A stretch of DNA of 64,000 nucleotides from Siderastrea radians (lineage: Eukaryota > Cnidaria > Anthozoa > Scleractinia > Rhizangiidae). Location of the stretch: assembly GCA_964017195.1 (NCBI GenBank), contig OZ024887.1, positions 4,913,959-4,977,958 on the forward strand, in the 5' to 3' direction. The translations under genes were made by a program, and so were the position numbers. Every line of letters begins with the position of its first letter. Position 1 is the first letter of the stretch. Shown one piece after another: positions 23,701-32,225 of this stretch. The notes under the pieces are model-generated. The model had not been told where the DNA came from, ran no database searches, and saw nothing but the letters and a program-made list of their open reading frames with translations.

Positions 23701-26700
23701 ATATTCTAAGTCCCACTAATGAGATGCAGTTTACGGACCGTGAACTCATCTATACCGACCGTATCTGAAGTTCACGGTCCGTGCGAACTGTACGGTCCGT
23801 AAAAAGATATCTCCCACTCATAACCAGAATGAAATACTCTAAGTGTCGCTAACGAGATGCAATTTACGGACCGTAAACTCATCTATACGGACCGTATCTG
23901 AAGTTCACGGTCCGTGCGAACTGTACGGTCCGTAACAAAGATATCTCCCTCTCACAACAGGAATGAAATATTCTAAGTCCCACTAACGAGATGCAATTTA
24001 CGGACCGTGAATTCATCTATACGGACTGTATCTGAAGTTCACGGTCCGTGCGAACTGTACGGTCCGTAAAAAGATATCTCCCACTCATAAACAGAATAAA
24101 ATACTCCAAGTGCCACTAATGAGATGCAATTTACGGACCGTGAACTCATCTATACGGACCGTATCTGAAGTTCACGGTCCGTGCGAACTGTACGGTCCGT
24201 AACAAAAATATCTCCCTCTCACAACAGGAATGCAATATTCTAAGTCCCACTAACGAGATGCAATTTACGGACCGTAAACTCATCTATACGGACCGTATCT
24301 GAAGTTCACGGTCCGTGCGAACTGTACGGTCCGTAAAAAGATATCTCCCACTCATAACCAGAATAAAATACTCCAAGTGCCACTAATGAGATGCAATTTA
24401 CGGACCGTGAACTCATCTATACGGACCGTATCTGAAGTTCACGGTCCGTACGAACTGTACGGTCCGTAACAAACATATCTCCCTCTCACAACGGGAATGA
24501 AATATTCTAAGTCCCACTAATGAGATGCAATTTACGGACCGTGAACTCATCTATACGGACCGTATCTGAAGTTCACGGTCCGTGCGAACTGTACGGTCGG
24601 TAAAAAGATATGTCCCACTCATAACCAGAATGAAATACTCTAAGTGCCACTAATGAGATGCAATTTACGGACCGTGAACTCATCTATACGAACCGTATCT
24701 GAAGTTCACGGTCCGTACAAACTGCACGGTCCGTCAACCCCTCTCTACATTCCGTAGGTGGGTTTCACGGTCCGTAAAAAACCCTACGGACCGAAGCATA
24801 GTATCACGGTCCGTTACAGTGCGGGTGTATTGGACAACCCTCCAAATAGGCTCCTTACATAACCGTGTCACGTGACCTTGTCAATCATAATAAATGGTCG
24901 TGGTTCAAATTAGATGGCTGAAATGGAAAGGGCGTCATGAAATTAGTAGGATTTCCAATTTTGAGGCCACTAACGTTTAAGTACAAGATTTTAGGACAGT
25001 TTGAAAGTTTGAAAATTATAAAAGATCTGTATGCTGGATGGCAAAGCTTGTCACCCAGCAACTTTTTTCCCTATAAGTCTTGGTAATTTTTTGAACATTA
25101 AAATAACCGTAAAATGTTACACTTTAACGTTATTGACCTCAAACTTGAAAATCTTACTAATTTCATCATGCTCCTTCCATTTCTGATATTTATTTCGTAC
25201 TATTACCATTTTTCATGATTGACAAGGTCACGTGACACGGTTATGCAAAGGGCCTATTGTGACATATACAAGACACGTCATTTCTCTCTACCCAGGCCTG
25301 CGCGTATACATTGTTAAATACAGGGTGTGACCCAGTTATGCATCGGCATCCCATCCAAGGGGAAGAAGGGGAACGGGTGGGACGTTGGTACTTTTCTTTA
25401 CTATAGATACCAACCTTGATAAGCAAAGTAACTGACTAGGTACTCAACACTTAACAGTAGTCGTTTCCGATCCATCACCTGACAGAATAAAATCATACAC
25501 GGCAGGCCTCCTTTGGCTTAGTGAAGCGTTAATTGACATTGTTTCTCTTTTTTCAGGCCTGATCTATCCGTCCGTGTGCTTTATCGATTTGGTCAAAACG
25601 AGCCTCGTGTACTAACACTACCAGACTGCGAAGAATTCTGTCCCCTGAATAAGCTCATCAAGTAAGTATCACTGAAATATACTCGGCATCTTGCTGTGTA
25701 GTTGTTGAAGTGTTTTTTTTGTTACTCATCTCAATGCCATTTTATAGTCTGACAGCTGATGTTATTCCCAAGAATGTAGAAAAGGAATGTGCTCTGGAGC
25801 AGGAGAGGTGTACGTGCGTCAAAGGTAGTGTGTTAAAGCAATAGATAATTTTATGCATCTGCGCTCGTGTATGGGATCTGAGAAAAATAGGACGACTGCT
25901 GGAGGCCTGCTCGAGTCTTGATGCTAATTCATGATTGTCTTCATTTCTTCTAGTAATTGACTACAAACCGGATGGATGTTATAAAAAAGCGAAAGTAAAG
26001 ATCTTCCCCAAGATATTCCATGTTGTTAAAAACGTTAACCGAAAGAACCCGAATGTTGAGCAGATTTTCACTGCGTGCAAGGAATTGGCCGAGAAAGAAG
26101 GCTACGAAATCTTTGCTATTGAGGTAAAAACACTAATCGGTGCTAAGAAGGGAAAGTGCATGTGGCATCTCGGTAACTTGGGTAACGATGCCAAAATGTT
26201 GCTAATAACTCTTTTCAAAGAATAATGTCAGTGTCAGTGTAACTTGAATATCTAAACAGGCCATTTCCTTCGGCCTCTTTTACAAGGCAAGGCCTGTTGC
26301 TCATCCTTTCATATACGACAGCGAATTTTCTCTGCACGCCAATGTAACTCATTTTCATCTGGATCTGAAAGGTTGTGCACCAGGCCTCGTCTAAAGACAA
26401 TTCGGAAATGGCTTAATTTTTAGTGCCGAAGTTTACGACGAAGAAGCGTGTGCGATATTAAAAAAAGGTGTGTCAGAGATCCTTTACTTTCGTGATCAAC
26501 CATTGGGAAGTTTTGGAAGAAACTGATTTATAAAACAATTACAATAAATTCTCTGTTTACCTGACAATCACTTTACAAGAAGTCGATTTACATTAGATAT
26601 GATTTCATGACATGCCACACATTATAGGGCTTCTCCATCAATGAGTCACGTAACCTACTCTATTAGGACTTTCAGAGTGATTTTGGGCTTTTGTAAGCTA

Positions 26701-27162
26701 GCGGCATAATTGCCTGTTATTGACAAAATTTCATACGAATAATTCATCGGAAATAAATCGTGTATATTGTAGCCTCTTCACCTGTTTTTTTCTTTTTACA
26801 CTAGATGATGTGAAATAGCAAGCGAAAAATCGGAGGATGTCGAAGTTATACGCAAGATTTTTGTGTACACTAGGAAACGAAATGGCCTGGATGTTCGTAT
26901 GCACTTTACGTTACTGCACCTTTGTGCAAGGGGTTATTCAAATAATGTGCATGCACGACTTTCCAATGTTAGTTACACAAGTTTTTCTGTTCTTCGTTTT
27001 TTTTTTTTGCCTTAGAATGTCAATAAATGTGTGACAACCGAAGATGGAAAGGCAATGGATTTCAAAAAGTACGGCAAATCGTTACACGGCTGTATCATCG
27101 ATGATCTTGGACATGGACTGGGAAAGAGAGGCCGTTCAGCGAACTTTGTTTACACAGCGTAA
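11478..27162 (+). CDS. Histidine acid phosphatase (prostatic/lysosomal type) with C-terminal GCY-type cysteine domain, 13 exons
   Basis: Exons: 11478-11573, 12825-12920, 13447-13533, 14297-14362, 14522-14620, 16048-16134, 16818-16944, 17058-17152, 17957-18072, 25557-25661, 25748-25824, 25954-26123, 27016-27162 (TAA 27160). All introns are GT-AG, and the 1368 nt join into 455 codons without a stop. Catalytic signature VYRHGDRSP is at residues 1-9 (nucleophile His4), YIRSTDVDR at 66-74 and the HD proton-donor pair at 252-253; RCPRFYKL and LYSAHDTT also match the family. The enzyme hydrolyses phosphomonoesters at acid pH through a phosphohistidine, in lysosomes or outside the cell. Residues about 350-455 form an added cysteine domain (DGCY, GYEIFAIE, YGKS, GLGKRG, NFVYT). 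The starting exon is uncertain (see 9748). Intron 9 is full of satellite DNA. Reading through the exon 12 donor would give a short alternative tail ending at 26225. Confidence 0.93.
12606..12662 (+). repeat. (GA)n microsatellite in intron 1; duplication breakpoint
   Basis: About 28 GA units. Homology with copy 2 stops here: copy 2 also has GA repeats (57114-57292) but is followed by unrelated DNA. Confidence 0.9.
13624..13704. mobile_element. 81 bp hairpin MITE in intron 3
   Basis: Flanked by perfect 9 bp direct repeats CCTAGTGCC (13615-13623 and 13705-13713). The ends are inverted repeats (TAGTCTCCT / AGGAGACTA), and the middle is a perfect 16 bp stem, TCACGCAACGCTCCTC, with a 2 nt loop (13654-13687). 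The 9 bp duplication fits a Mutator-like origin (inference). The GAGGAGCGTTGCGTGA motif also occurs at the right end of the foldback element near 44429. Confidence 0.85.
14045..14252 (+). repeat. CTA/ACG/CCA trinucleotide repeats, intron 3
   Basis: Run of trinucleotide repeats changing from CTA to ACG to CCA types. It gives long poly-Leu/Thr/Val/Ser frames on both strands that are not genes. It ends just before exon 4 (14297). Confidence 0.9.
14741..14850 (-). repeat. (GATA)n with adjoining LINE-like 3' end, intron 5
   Basis: About 11 GATA units followed by GGTACTTTATTAAAATACTT. The layout, a short tandem repeat beside ACTTTATT, matches the microsatellite-tailed LINE 3' ends elsewhere in the window, read on the minus strand. 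The match is limited to the end, so assignment is tentative. Confidence 0.5.
14884..15078 (+). repeat. 52 bp direct repeat, intron 5
   Basis: The segment starting GGAGACGTTGTCTCTAGTGC occurs twice (about 14887-14938 and 15026-15077), nearly identical and about 139 bp apart. It suggests a local duplication. Confidence 0.8.
15079..16047. other. Rest of intron 5, nothing recognised
   Basis: Anonymous intron sequence; minus-strand frames at 15189-15458 have no family signal. Confidence 0.4.
16135..16540 (+). repeat. Low-complexity repeats in intron 6
   Basis: Repeats of TTGGTAAAC and GTTTGCAAACT, followed by a stretch of GGGCTCTAGGGCT-like units. The 115-codon frame across it is a by-product of the repeat. 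Confidence 0.6.
18250..18745 (+). repeat. ACGGTCCGT palindrome array 1, intron 9
   Basis: Dense direct and inverted occurrences of ACGGTCCGT / ACGGACCGT / AGACCGTCAT with TTTGCGGTTGACGGTCCGTA spacers. A longer unit (including GAATACAGAGCGTGCATCTC) is duplicated about 128 bp apart (18436 and 18571). It uses the same core as array 2 at 22.96-24.82 kb but different spacers. Confidence 0.9.
18780..21490 (+). repeat. Composite satellite (TCTATTACTCGTTCTATAAG units), intron 9
   Basis: Tandem units starting TCTATTACTCGTTCTATAAG, continuing with AACTGATAACAGAGTTCTA, AAAGCGAACTGTTATGTC and TATTGAAGCCTTGTGAAACT. Short units are about 123-126 bp. Long units (160-217 bp) carry an extra module, CGTTATTTAAG followed by CGAAGCGAGCGTGATACACG. 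Unit starts are near 19697, 19822, 20039, 20199, 20325, 20528, 20588, 20748, 20959, 21082, 21243 and 21368. The array is split by the transposon at 18855-19690. It does not share the ACGGTCCGT core of the arrays on either side. Confidence 0.88.
18855..19690. mobile_element. 836 bp DNA transposon, CAGGGCTTCTGA ends, 6 bp target duplication
   Basis: Ends are inverted repeats CAGGGCTTCTGA...TCAGAAGCCCTG, with subterminal TTCGCGGG motifs repeated near both ends. Flanked by AATATG (18849-18854 and 19691-19696). The satellite unit at about 20935-20975 has the same flanking sequence with one AATATG and no insert, so it serves as an empty site. No transposase frame is recognisable, so it is non-autonomous. 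The 6 bp duplication does not fit 8 bp hAT elements; the superfamily is left open. Confidence 0.9.
21491..22965. other. Intron 9 spacer, nothing recognised
   Basis: Anonymous AT-rich DNA between the composite satellite and the second palindrome array. Short frames have no family signal. Confidence 0.5.
22966..24825 (+). repeat. Higher-order palindromic satellite (array 2), about 133 bp monomers, intron 9
   Basis: Fourteen monomers, with GAGATGCAATTTAC landmarks at 23207, 23322, 23454, 23587, 23721, 23854, 23988, 24121, 24255, 24388, 24522 and 24655, preceded by two degenerate ones. Spacing alternates 133 and 134 bp except one 115 bp unit. Two spacer types alternate (CCCACTCATAACCAGAAT and CCCTCTCACAACAGGAAT), giving a 267 bp higher-order unit. 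Each full monomer has four ACGG(A/T)CCGT palindromes whose starts are about 21, 20 and 18 bp apart. The distal end (24725-24825) is degenerate. Confidence 0.95.
24842..25262. mobile_element. Foldback MITE (~420 bp) in intron 9
   Basis: Left AATAGGCTCCTTACATAACC and GTGTCACGTGACCTTGTCAA are answered on the right by TTGACAAGGTCACGTGACAC and GGTTATGCAAAGGGCCTATT. Inverted similarity continues inwards (ATGAAATTAGTAGGATTT against AATCTTACTAATTTCAT), so nearly the whole element is a palindrome with about 190 bp arms. No coding capacity. It ends about 300 bp before exon 10. Confidence 0.85.
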
Positions 27163-28430
27163 GACCAGCGTAAGGTTTTTTCATGCGCATAATTTAAACA
27201 TTTTTTCAGCTCAACTTTCTCGATGATGCCAACCAATATTTGTCAATCAGTCTTTCCATTGTCTATTTAGGAATTATTCCACGAGCGTGCGTTGGATATG
27301 AGGTGGTAAATAACGCGCCGCGTTAGATACCCTACAAGCACGAGTTGAATACTGAACTCTTTTATTTAATTCTCAACTTCGGTAATCGTCTCCGAATTTC
27401 TTGACGTTTTTTCGTACAAAACATTCAATCCGATGCCCAATTCGTTATAAAGCAAAAACAGGGTTGTTCGTTCATTACCTTCTGCGGTAAACCAGTGAGA
27501 AAGCTAGATCTGAATTTTATAAGTATATACTAAACCAGTGTATAGTATTTTTCGCGCCCTCTGATTGGCTACTCAAACTCGGGATAGTATCTGCTATTTA
27601 CCTCCCAGCATTTTTCGCAGCTCGGCAAATATCCACCATTATTCACCCCCTGAGCGAGAGGTTGCGGACTCGAATCCCAGTCGAGCAACTAACTGAATTT
27701 CGCAAAGGAAGAAAAAGCATGACACATTTTTAGTAGCCATTGTTTCCAAAACGTAATAGAAAACCTTGCTGAAACAATTCACTCAATTTTAGCAAGTTGC
27801 AATCCATTTCCGTCCTGGCCATCCGTGGCAACAGGCACTCATAAAAAAACTGAACAGATTTATTACTTTTGGGTTTCTTGTGCTTGTAATATCTCTAGTA
27901 AATAGTGGACATATGCCCCTTAAGCCATAGCACAGTAGCCTGCAGTTGTACACAGGTTATTGGCAGTGCTTTTCCTCCTACACCTGTTCGATTTGGCATA
28001 CTAAATAAGCAACAGGCGTATGCAATAAAAAAAATGCGCCGCATAAATCACTTTAATGTTATCTTTTCCTTTACAGTTAGTCAATCTCGCCGAACTGTTA
28101 AGGAAAAGACAGGGTCAGCCGGTCTACAGTCTATTAATCCGCCCATTAGTTAGTCCTAGCTGACCTTTAACAGCTCTCGCTTCTGAGCTTGTCTTTCCAG
28201 TCTCGGAGTCTCGGTTGTTGAGATCCTTTAAAGTGTCAGTCGTTCTGACGCTGGTTTGCTATGTCATATGTCATAAGTCTTCTTAGCTTGTCTCCTTAGC
28301 CCACCTGTTCATATCTTCGGTTTCTCACTTTTTGTCCGTCCTTTTGGCTTTTCATCTAGTACGAGGTCTGATCAGTCTTGACTTCCTATGCCGTGCGTAT
28401 TTGTTTTTTTTGTCCTCATTTGCGCATTTT
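27163..28430. other. 3' flank of the acid phosphatase, no gene seen
   Basis: Contains repeat-like blocks such as ATATGAGGTGGTAAATAACG (27297) and CTCTGATTGGCTACTCAAAC (27559), which look interspersed. A tRNA B-box-like sequence, GGACTCGAATCCC, occurs near 27666 without a convincing A box. No coding exon recognised. Confidence 0.4.
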
Positions 28431-28495
28431 AGAGCGTCAACCACAATCCCTCAAGTAACCAAGACTATGTAAACTGATGTTGAATGTTTGTTGTA

Positions 28496-28685
28496 TTATT
28501 TAGGTAAGCTGACGAGCGCTGAATTATGGACTATCAATGAAATGACTTGGGTAAATCGCTTTACGGGGCAACTGGATCTGGATACTGGACTCAAGGGATT
28601 AAAGCAGAGACGAAAAGTTTGCTTCAGTCTCGCAGAGGGCAAAATGGAATGCAAAAAAAAAAAATGTATACAAAATAATAAATGA
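28496..28685 (+). CDS. Possible exon, unrecognised
   Basis: After a TATTATTTAG acceptor-like site, a frame of about 60 codons runs to TGA 28683 (contains ELWTINEMTWVNRFTGQLDL and KVCFSLAEGKMEC). Its composition is protein-like, but I do not recognise it, and the minus strand is also open (28496-28720). It could be an exon of the same gene as 29154 and 29946, or a repeat fragment. Confidence 0.2.
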
Positions 28686-29153
28686 ATTTCGGGGAAACTT
28701 CTTGTCCATTTTCTCTGCAACAGTACAGTCTATAGTTATCTGTGACAAGATTTTGTCACCTGACTATTGAGGGAAATTGAAATCCAGTGAAAGACCTTCC
28801 TCTGCAGCCTCCAGTTTTTATTTTGGAACCCCTTTTGGGGCGGAGCCCCTCATTTCACCCCAACTTCTTAACTTTCTTTTGTCAAACTCTACTTTTCCAA
28901 ACGTTTGCGAGTATCAGTTGCAAATTTTTAGCGCATTGCACCCTCTCTCTTCCTTCCATAGACGCACTAATCCTGAAAGGTGGGCAGCTAAGCATTCACA
29001 TTAACCTTCTGGGCAAAATCAAAATGTTTAATTTTGCTTTATAAACGATCTGTGGACTTTATCACCCGAATGTAACTGAATTGTAAACGGGACACATTGT
29101 TGCAAAGCGAAGTTACAAAAAAATTTAATCTTGAAATAGATTACGTTCTGCAG

Positions 29154-29246
29154 GGTTGACCAGTTGACGAAGCCGAGGCTTCTCTATGTCACCCAAGGCT
29201 CTACTGAAGGAAACTACTATAACGGCTTCTTAAATTTGAATTTAAG
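29154..29246 (+). CDS. Probable exon of an unrecognised gene
   Basis: Lies between an acceptor (TTCTGCAG) and a donor (AAG|GTACTG). The only open frame reads VDQLTKPRLLYVTQGSTEGN followed by YYNGFLNLNL. Composition and splice sites look coding, but the family is not recognised. The next candidate exon begins at 29816 after TTTCAG. The frame carried over from here meets a stop (TGC TGA), while another frame stays open, so the model does not close simply. It may be a gene relic. Confidence 0.4.
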
Positions 29247-29945
29247 GTACTGCCTTTTTTTCTTTGTTAAATAAAAGGTAAAGTAGTGTTCAATCTACTT
29301 GATTGAGCCGAGAGGCTCATCAAGGCCGGCTCTTAACTCTGGAATCCGTAGTATGAAGTGACTAGGAGCATCACCCCCCCTCCCCCAGATGGGATGCTAG
29401 TCCATTGCAGGCCCCCCCCAATTTTTAACTGGTACTATTTTATACGGCTGGGTAAAGAAAGCGTATGTGGAGTAAAGTTTCTTGTCCAAGGATACAATAC
29501 GATACAAAGAGCAACCCTTTAATCTCGCGATACACGATATTCGGATGGAAGGTCCTACGCGAAGGTCCTACACTACTGCGCCTCCTCTCTTTGTTAAATA
29601 TTAACATGTTTATCTATACCTCAACAAGCAACGATTGTTATTTAATTGACGCAATCTGTTACAGTGTGGATTTCTATGCATGAAATTACCATAATATTAT
29701 GTGGTTAGTTTGAAACCCAAGGCAACGTTTACATTTTGGCCTGCTTATTACGAATTATGACGACAACCATTGAACCCGATTGTAACAGAAACAAATAAAA
29801 TATTTCATATTTCAGAAGGGAGAAAAGTGTCCTGTCCCTCACAAAACAAGAATTATCCCCAGATAATTGCTGAGTGGTACGTCTTATCTGCAGTTATTGA
29901 ATTCCTTCACTAGACATTGGTAACTTAATTGTGTTTTCGTTGCAG

Positions 29946-30089
29946 TGGTTCACTTGCGAGGCTTGGATAATCGACGCATCTCAAACGACGTCCTTTGCAG
30001 TGAACATCTCCGAAGTGGAGAATATAAAATCAGTCAATGTCCATGAAAATAAAGGCACCGTTATATTAGATCCCACCCTTCGCTGCTGA
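29946..30089 (+). CDS. Probable terminal exon of an unrecognised gene
   Basis: Follows a good acceptor (GTTTTCGTTGCAG) and is open for 47 codons to TGA 30087: WFTCEAWIIDASQTTSFAVN, then ISEVENIKSVNVHENKGTV, ending LDPTLRC. The length, absence of repeats and splice site favour a real last exon. It lies about 2.9 kb beyond the phosphatase stop, on the same strand. I do not recognise the protein. Linkage to 29154-29246 is inferred from closeness only. Confidence 0.4.
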   Translation, partial: WFTCEAWIIDASQTTSFAVNISEVENIKSVNVHENKGTVILDPTLRC

Positions 30090-30640
30090 CTGCATAGCAA
30101 TTTTCTCCTGAAAGAGGCATTTTAACTCCAAAGCTTGTGTTAAAATTTAAGGTTCCAAATCGGATCTAGCTCCAAATGGAGGGTAGAAATGACTTTATTC
30201 CATAAATGCACTTATTACTATTGTTAACACCCTAGTTAGCCAGGGTTTTTTCGGAGTTTCTGAGCTTGGCGGGGGAGGGGAGGCAACCCCTATACTCCTT
30301 TTAACATCGAAAATATTGAAGCTACGACAGCGAAACTTCGAGGGTAAATAATACAATTAAAATGTTTCCTCTGGATATAACGCCATGACTCTAAACAGCG
30401 GCCATCTTGGATCTACCGCCTTGGATTTCTTGATTTTTCCAATCCTCCAAAATTGGTTACAAAGTAACTAAGAATATAATATATTCATGGACTTTCTGGC
30501 ACTGACTAGTGAATTGTAAATCAACATTTACAACAAAACTCGAAAAAAGATGTTTCGACCAAAAAACTTCGGCCTTCATCGGTTTGAAAGTTGGCAAAAA
30601 AGCAACGGCTTACATAACGGTTCACATGATCACCTAACTC
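30090..30640. other. No gene seen
   Basis: Anonymous sequence between the probable terminal exon and the Penelope-like element. Confidence 0.4.
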
Positions 30641-30645
30641 CATCA

Positions 30646-31625
30646 ACCAGCACATACAGTTCACTAAGGAGGTCGAAGGCGACAACGGCCTCTCGTTCCT
30701 AGACACTACAACAACTAGAGTGAACGGGCAGATAGAGGTTAACGTATACCGCAAACCAACGCACACTGGCAAATATCTAGCCTGTTCCAGGCGTTCAGAT
30801 AGCAAATATCTTGATTTTAACTCGCATCACCCCATTCAAAATGGGAGGTCCGTGGGGAATACCCTCCTTGAGAGAGCGGAGAAAGTTCCATCAACAAACG
30901 AAGGGAAACGCAAAGAAAAGAATCACGTGGTCAAAGTCTTGATGAACAATAATTGTCCATTACGGTTTATCAAGAGCTGAGACTCTAAACGCAAAGCCAA
31001 ACATCACGTCACAAACAGCAACACTTCGGATGAAGTACAAACATCGTTTGTTGTTCTATTGTATGTGATAGGCATAACCGAAAGAACATCGAAAGTTTTA
31101 CGCAACAACGGAGTCAAAGTTGGTTTTAACCGCTCAACACGTTGCGCACTTGCTTCCCGAGACCAAAGGACAAACTCACCACATTTCAGTCCTGATGTAA
31201 GTAAGTAAGAAACTTTATTTACGTGTCAAATCATGTAGCTTGGGATAATCCCATACTAATTAGGGGACACAAAATAACGATATACAAAACTTAAGATAGA
31301 AACAAAAATGTAATAGAACTATTAAAGAAATTGATACTAATCTAATAAACTAGTCGAGTTGCTAATTCTAATCTATACAAAGTCAATTGCCTTGACTGTG
31401 ACTTTGTTTACTAGGGTAAAACCGACGGAGCTTTAGCTAGGAGAATCAAAGAGCATAGAAGAGCAGTCCGTGTTTGCGAAAGCAACTCTAAAATTGCTCA
31501 ACACGCAAATCAGTCTGGCCACAGAATGGATTTTGACCATACCCGCACCATTGCAGACAAAGCGCGGGATTATCACAAGAGGCTTTTTCTCGAAGCGTGG
31601 CATTCGCAGAGACCAGAATGCCACG
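30646..31625 (+). pseudogene. Penelope-like retroelement remnant (RT C-terminus and GIY-YIG region)
   Basis: Frame 30652-30977 encodes INQHIQFTKEVEGDNGLSFL, VNVYRKPTHTGKYL, NSHHPIQNGRSVGNTLLERA and HVVKVL, the segment after the RT core in Penelope-like elements. Another stretch (31010-31197) reads VVLLYVIGITERTSKVL in the same style. After an inserted block (31198-31410) the frame resumes as RRIKEHRRAV, SNSKIAQHANQSGH and KARDYHKRLFLEAWHS, the C-terminal part of the GIY-YIG endonuclease region. Stops, the insert and missing ends mark it as dead. Confidence 0.8.
31198..31410 (-). mobile_element. LINE/SINE 3'-end-like insert inside the Penelope remnant
   Basis: Begins GTAAGTAAGAAACTTTATTTACGTG, of which GAAACTTTATTT resembles the 3' ends of minus-strand LINEs elsewhere in the window. 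It separates two parts of the Penelope frame. There is no coding content. Confidence 0.45.
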
Positions 31626-31660
31626 CTTCGAGAAAAAGCCTCCTATAAGAATCCCGCGGC
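31569..31660. repeat. Inverted repeat within the Penelope GIY-YIG region
   Basis: About 43 bp arms around a short loop near 31608-31618 (GGCTTTTTCTCGAAGCGTGG against CCACGCTTCGAGAAAAAGCC). Read on the minus strand, the right arm encodes RRLFLEAWHS, a slightly different version of KRLFLEAWHS in the left arm. Two different element copies therefore meet head to head. This is not a simple hairpin copy. Confidence 0.75.
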
Positions 31661-31699
31661 TCGTGGATCTACAACACTTTGACAATGTTGTGACGAAAT

Positions 31700-32225
31700 T
31701 ATCATCAATAAGAGGACCGACGCATAAAAAACTAAAGTCAATTTGTTAAATTTTTCGTTTAACTAAGAGCAATAAAAAAACAGTGAAATGATCTAAAGAC
31801 GTAAAGATTTACGCAATAAAGCTATGTTTTTCATTAAAAACAGAAAAGTTCAAAATTCTGTAAAAACTACCTGTCAAATATGGCTGCAATGGTGACATGA
31901 AATTTTTGAACAACGACATGTCGTACTAAAGTGTTGCCAGATAAATGTTTAGGAAAATTCACAAAGATTGATAGCTTTGCGTATGGAAAAAGTTCTAAAC
32001 GTTCCAAGTCTGTGCAGAAACTTGGTGGTCCGCTCCCCTCCTTCACTTTAGGGTTTATGTTAACCCTTTCCTATGTGATACGCAATTGCGCTCTTGTGTT
32101 TCTCAATCAAGCAGATGCCTTTAACGTGAAGGCTATCCTACATTGGCAACTTTCTTTTTCATTGAATAACATCATAGTGCAACTTTTACAACGTTTAGGG
32201 GTCCCGGTTTCATTAAAACCTGGTG
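31700..32225. other. No gene seen
   Basis: Anonymous DNA between the Penelope remnant and the LINE 3' tail. The 122-codon frame at 31931-32299 runs into the LINE tail and has no family signal. Confidence 0.4.

Noticed and set aside
22966..24825. Regular repeat array considered as CRISPR-like
   Set aside because: Eukaryotic locus, monomers about 133 bp, spacers themselves repeated, no associated genes; it is a satellite.
27660..27690. tRNA gene suggested by GGACTCGAATCCC
   Set aside because: No A box at the right distance and no acceptor stem.
30720..30980. 86-codon frame taken as a host gene
   Set aside because: VYRKPTHTGKYL and NSHHPIQ identify it as Penelope-like element sequence.
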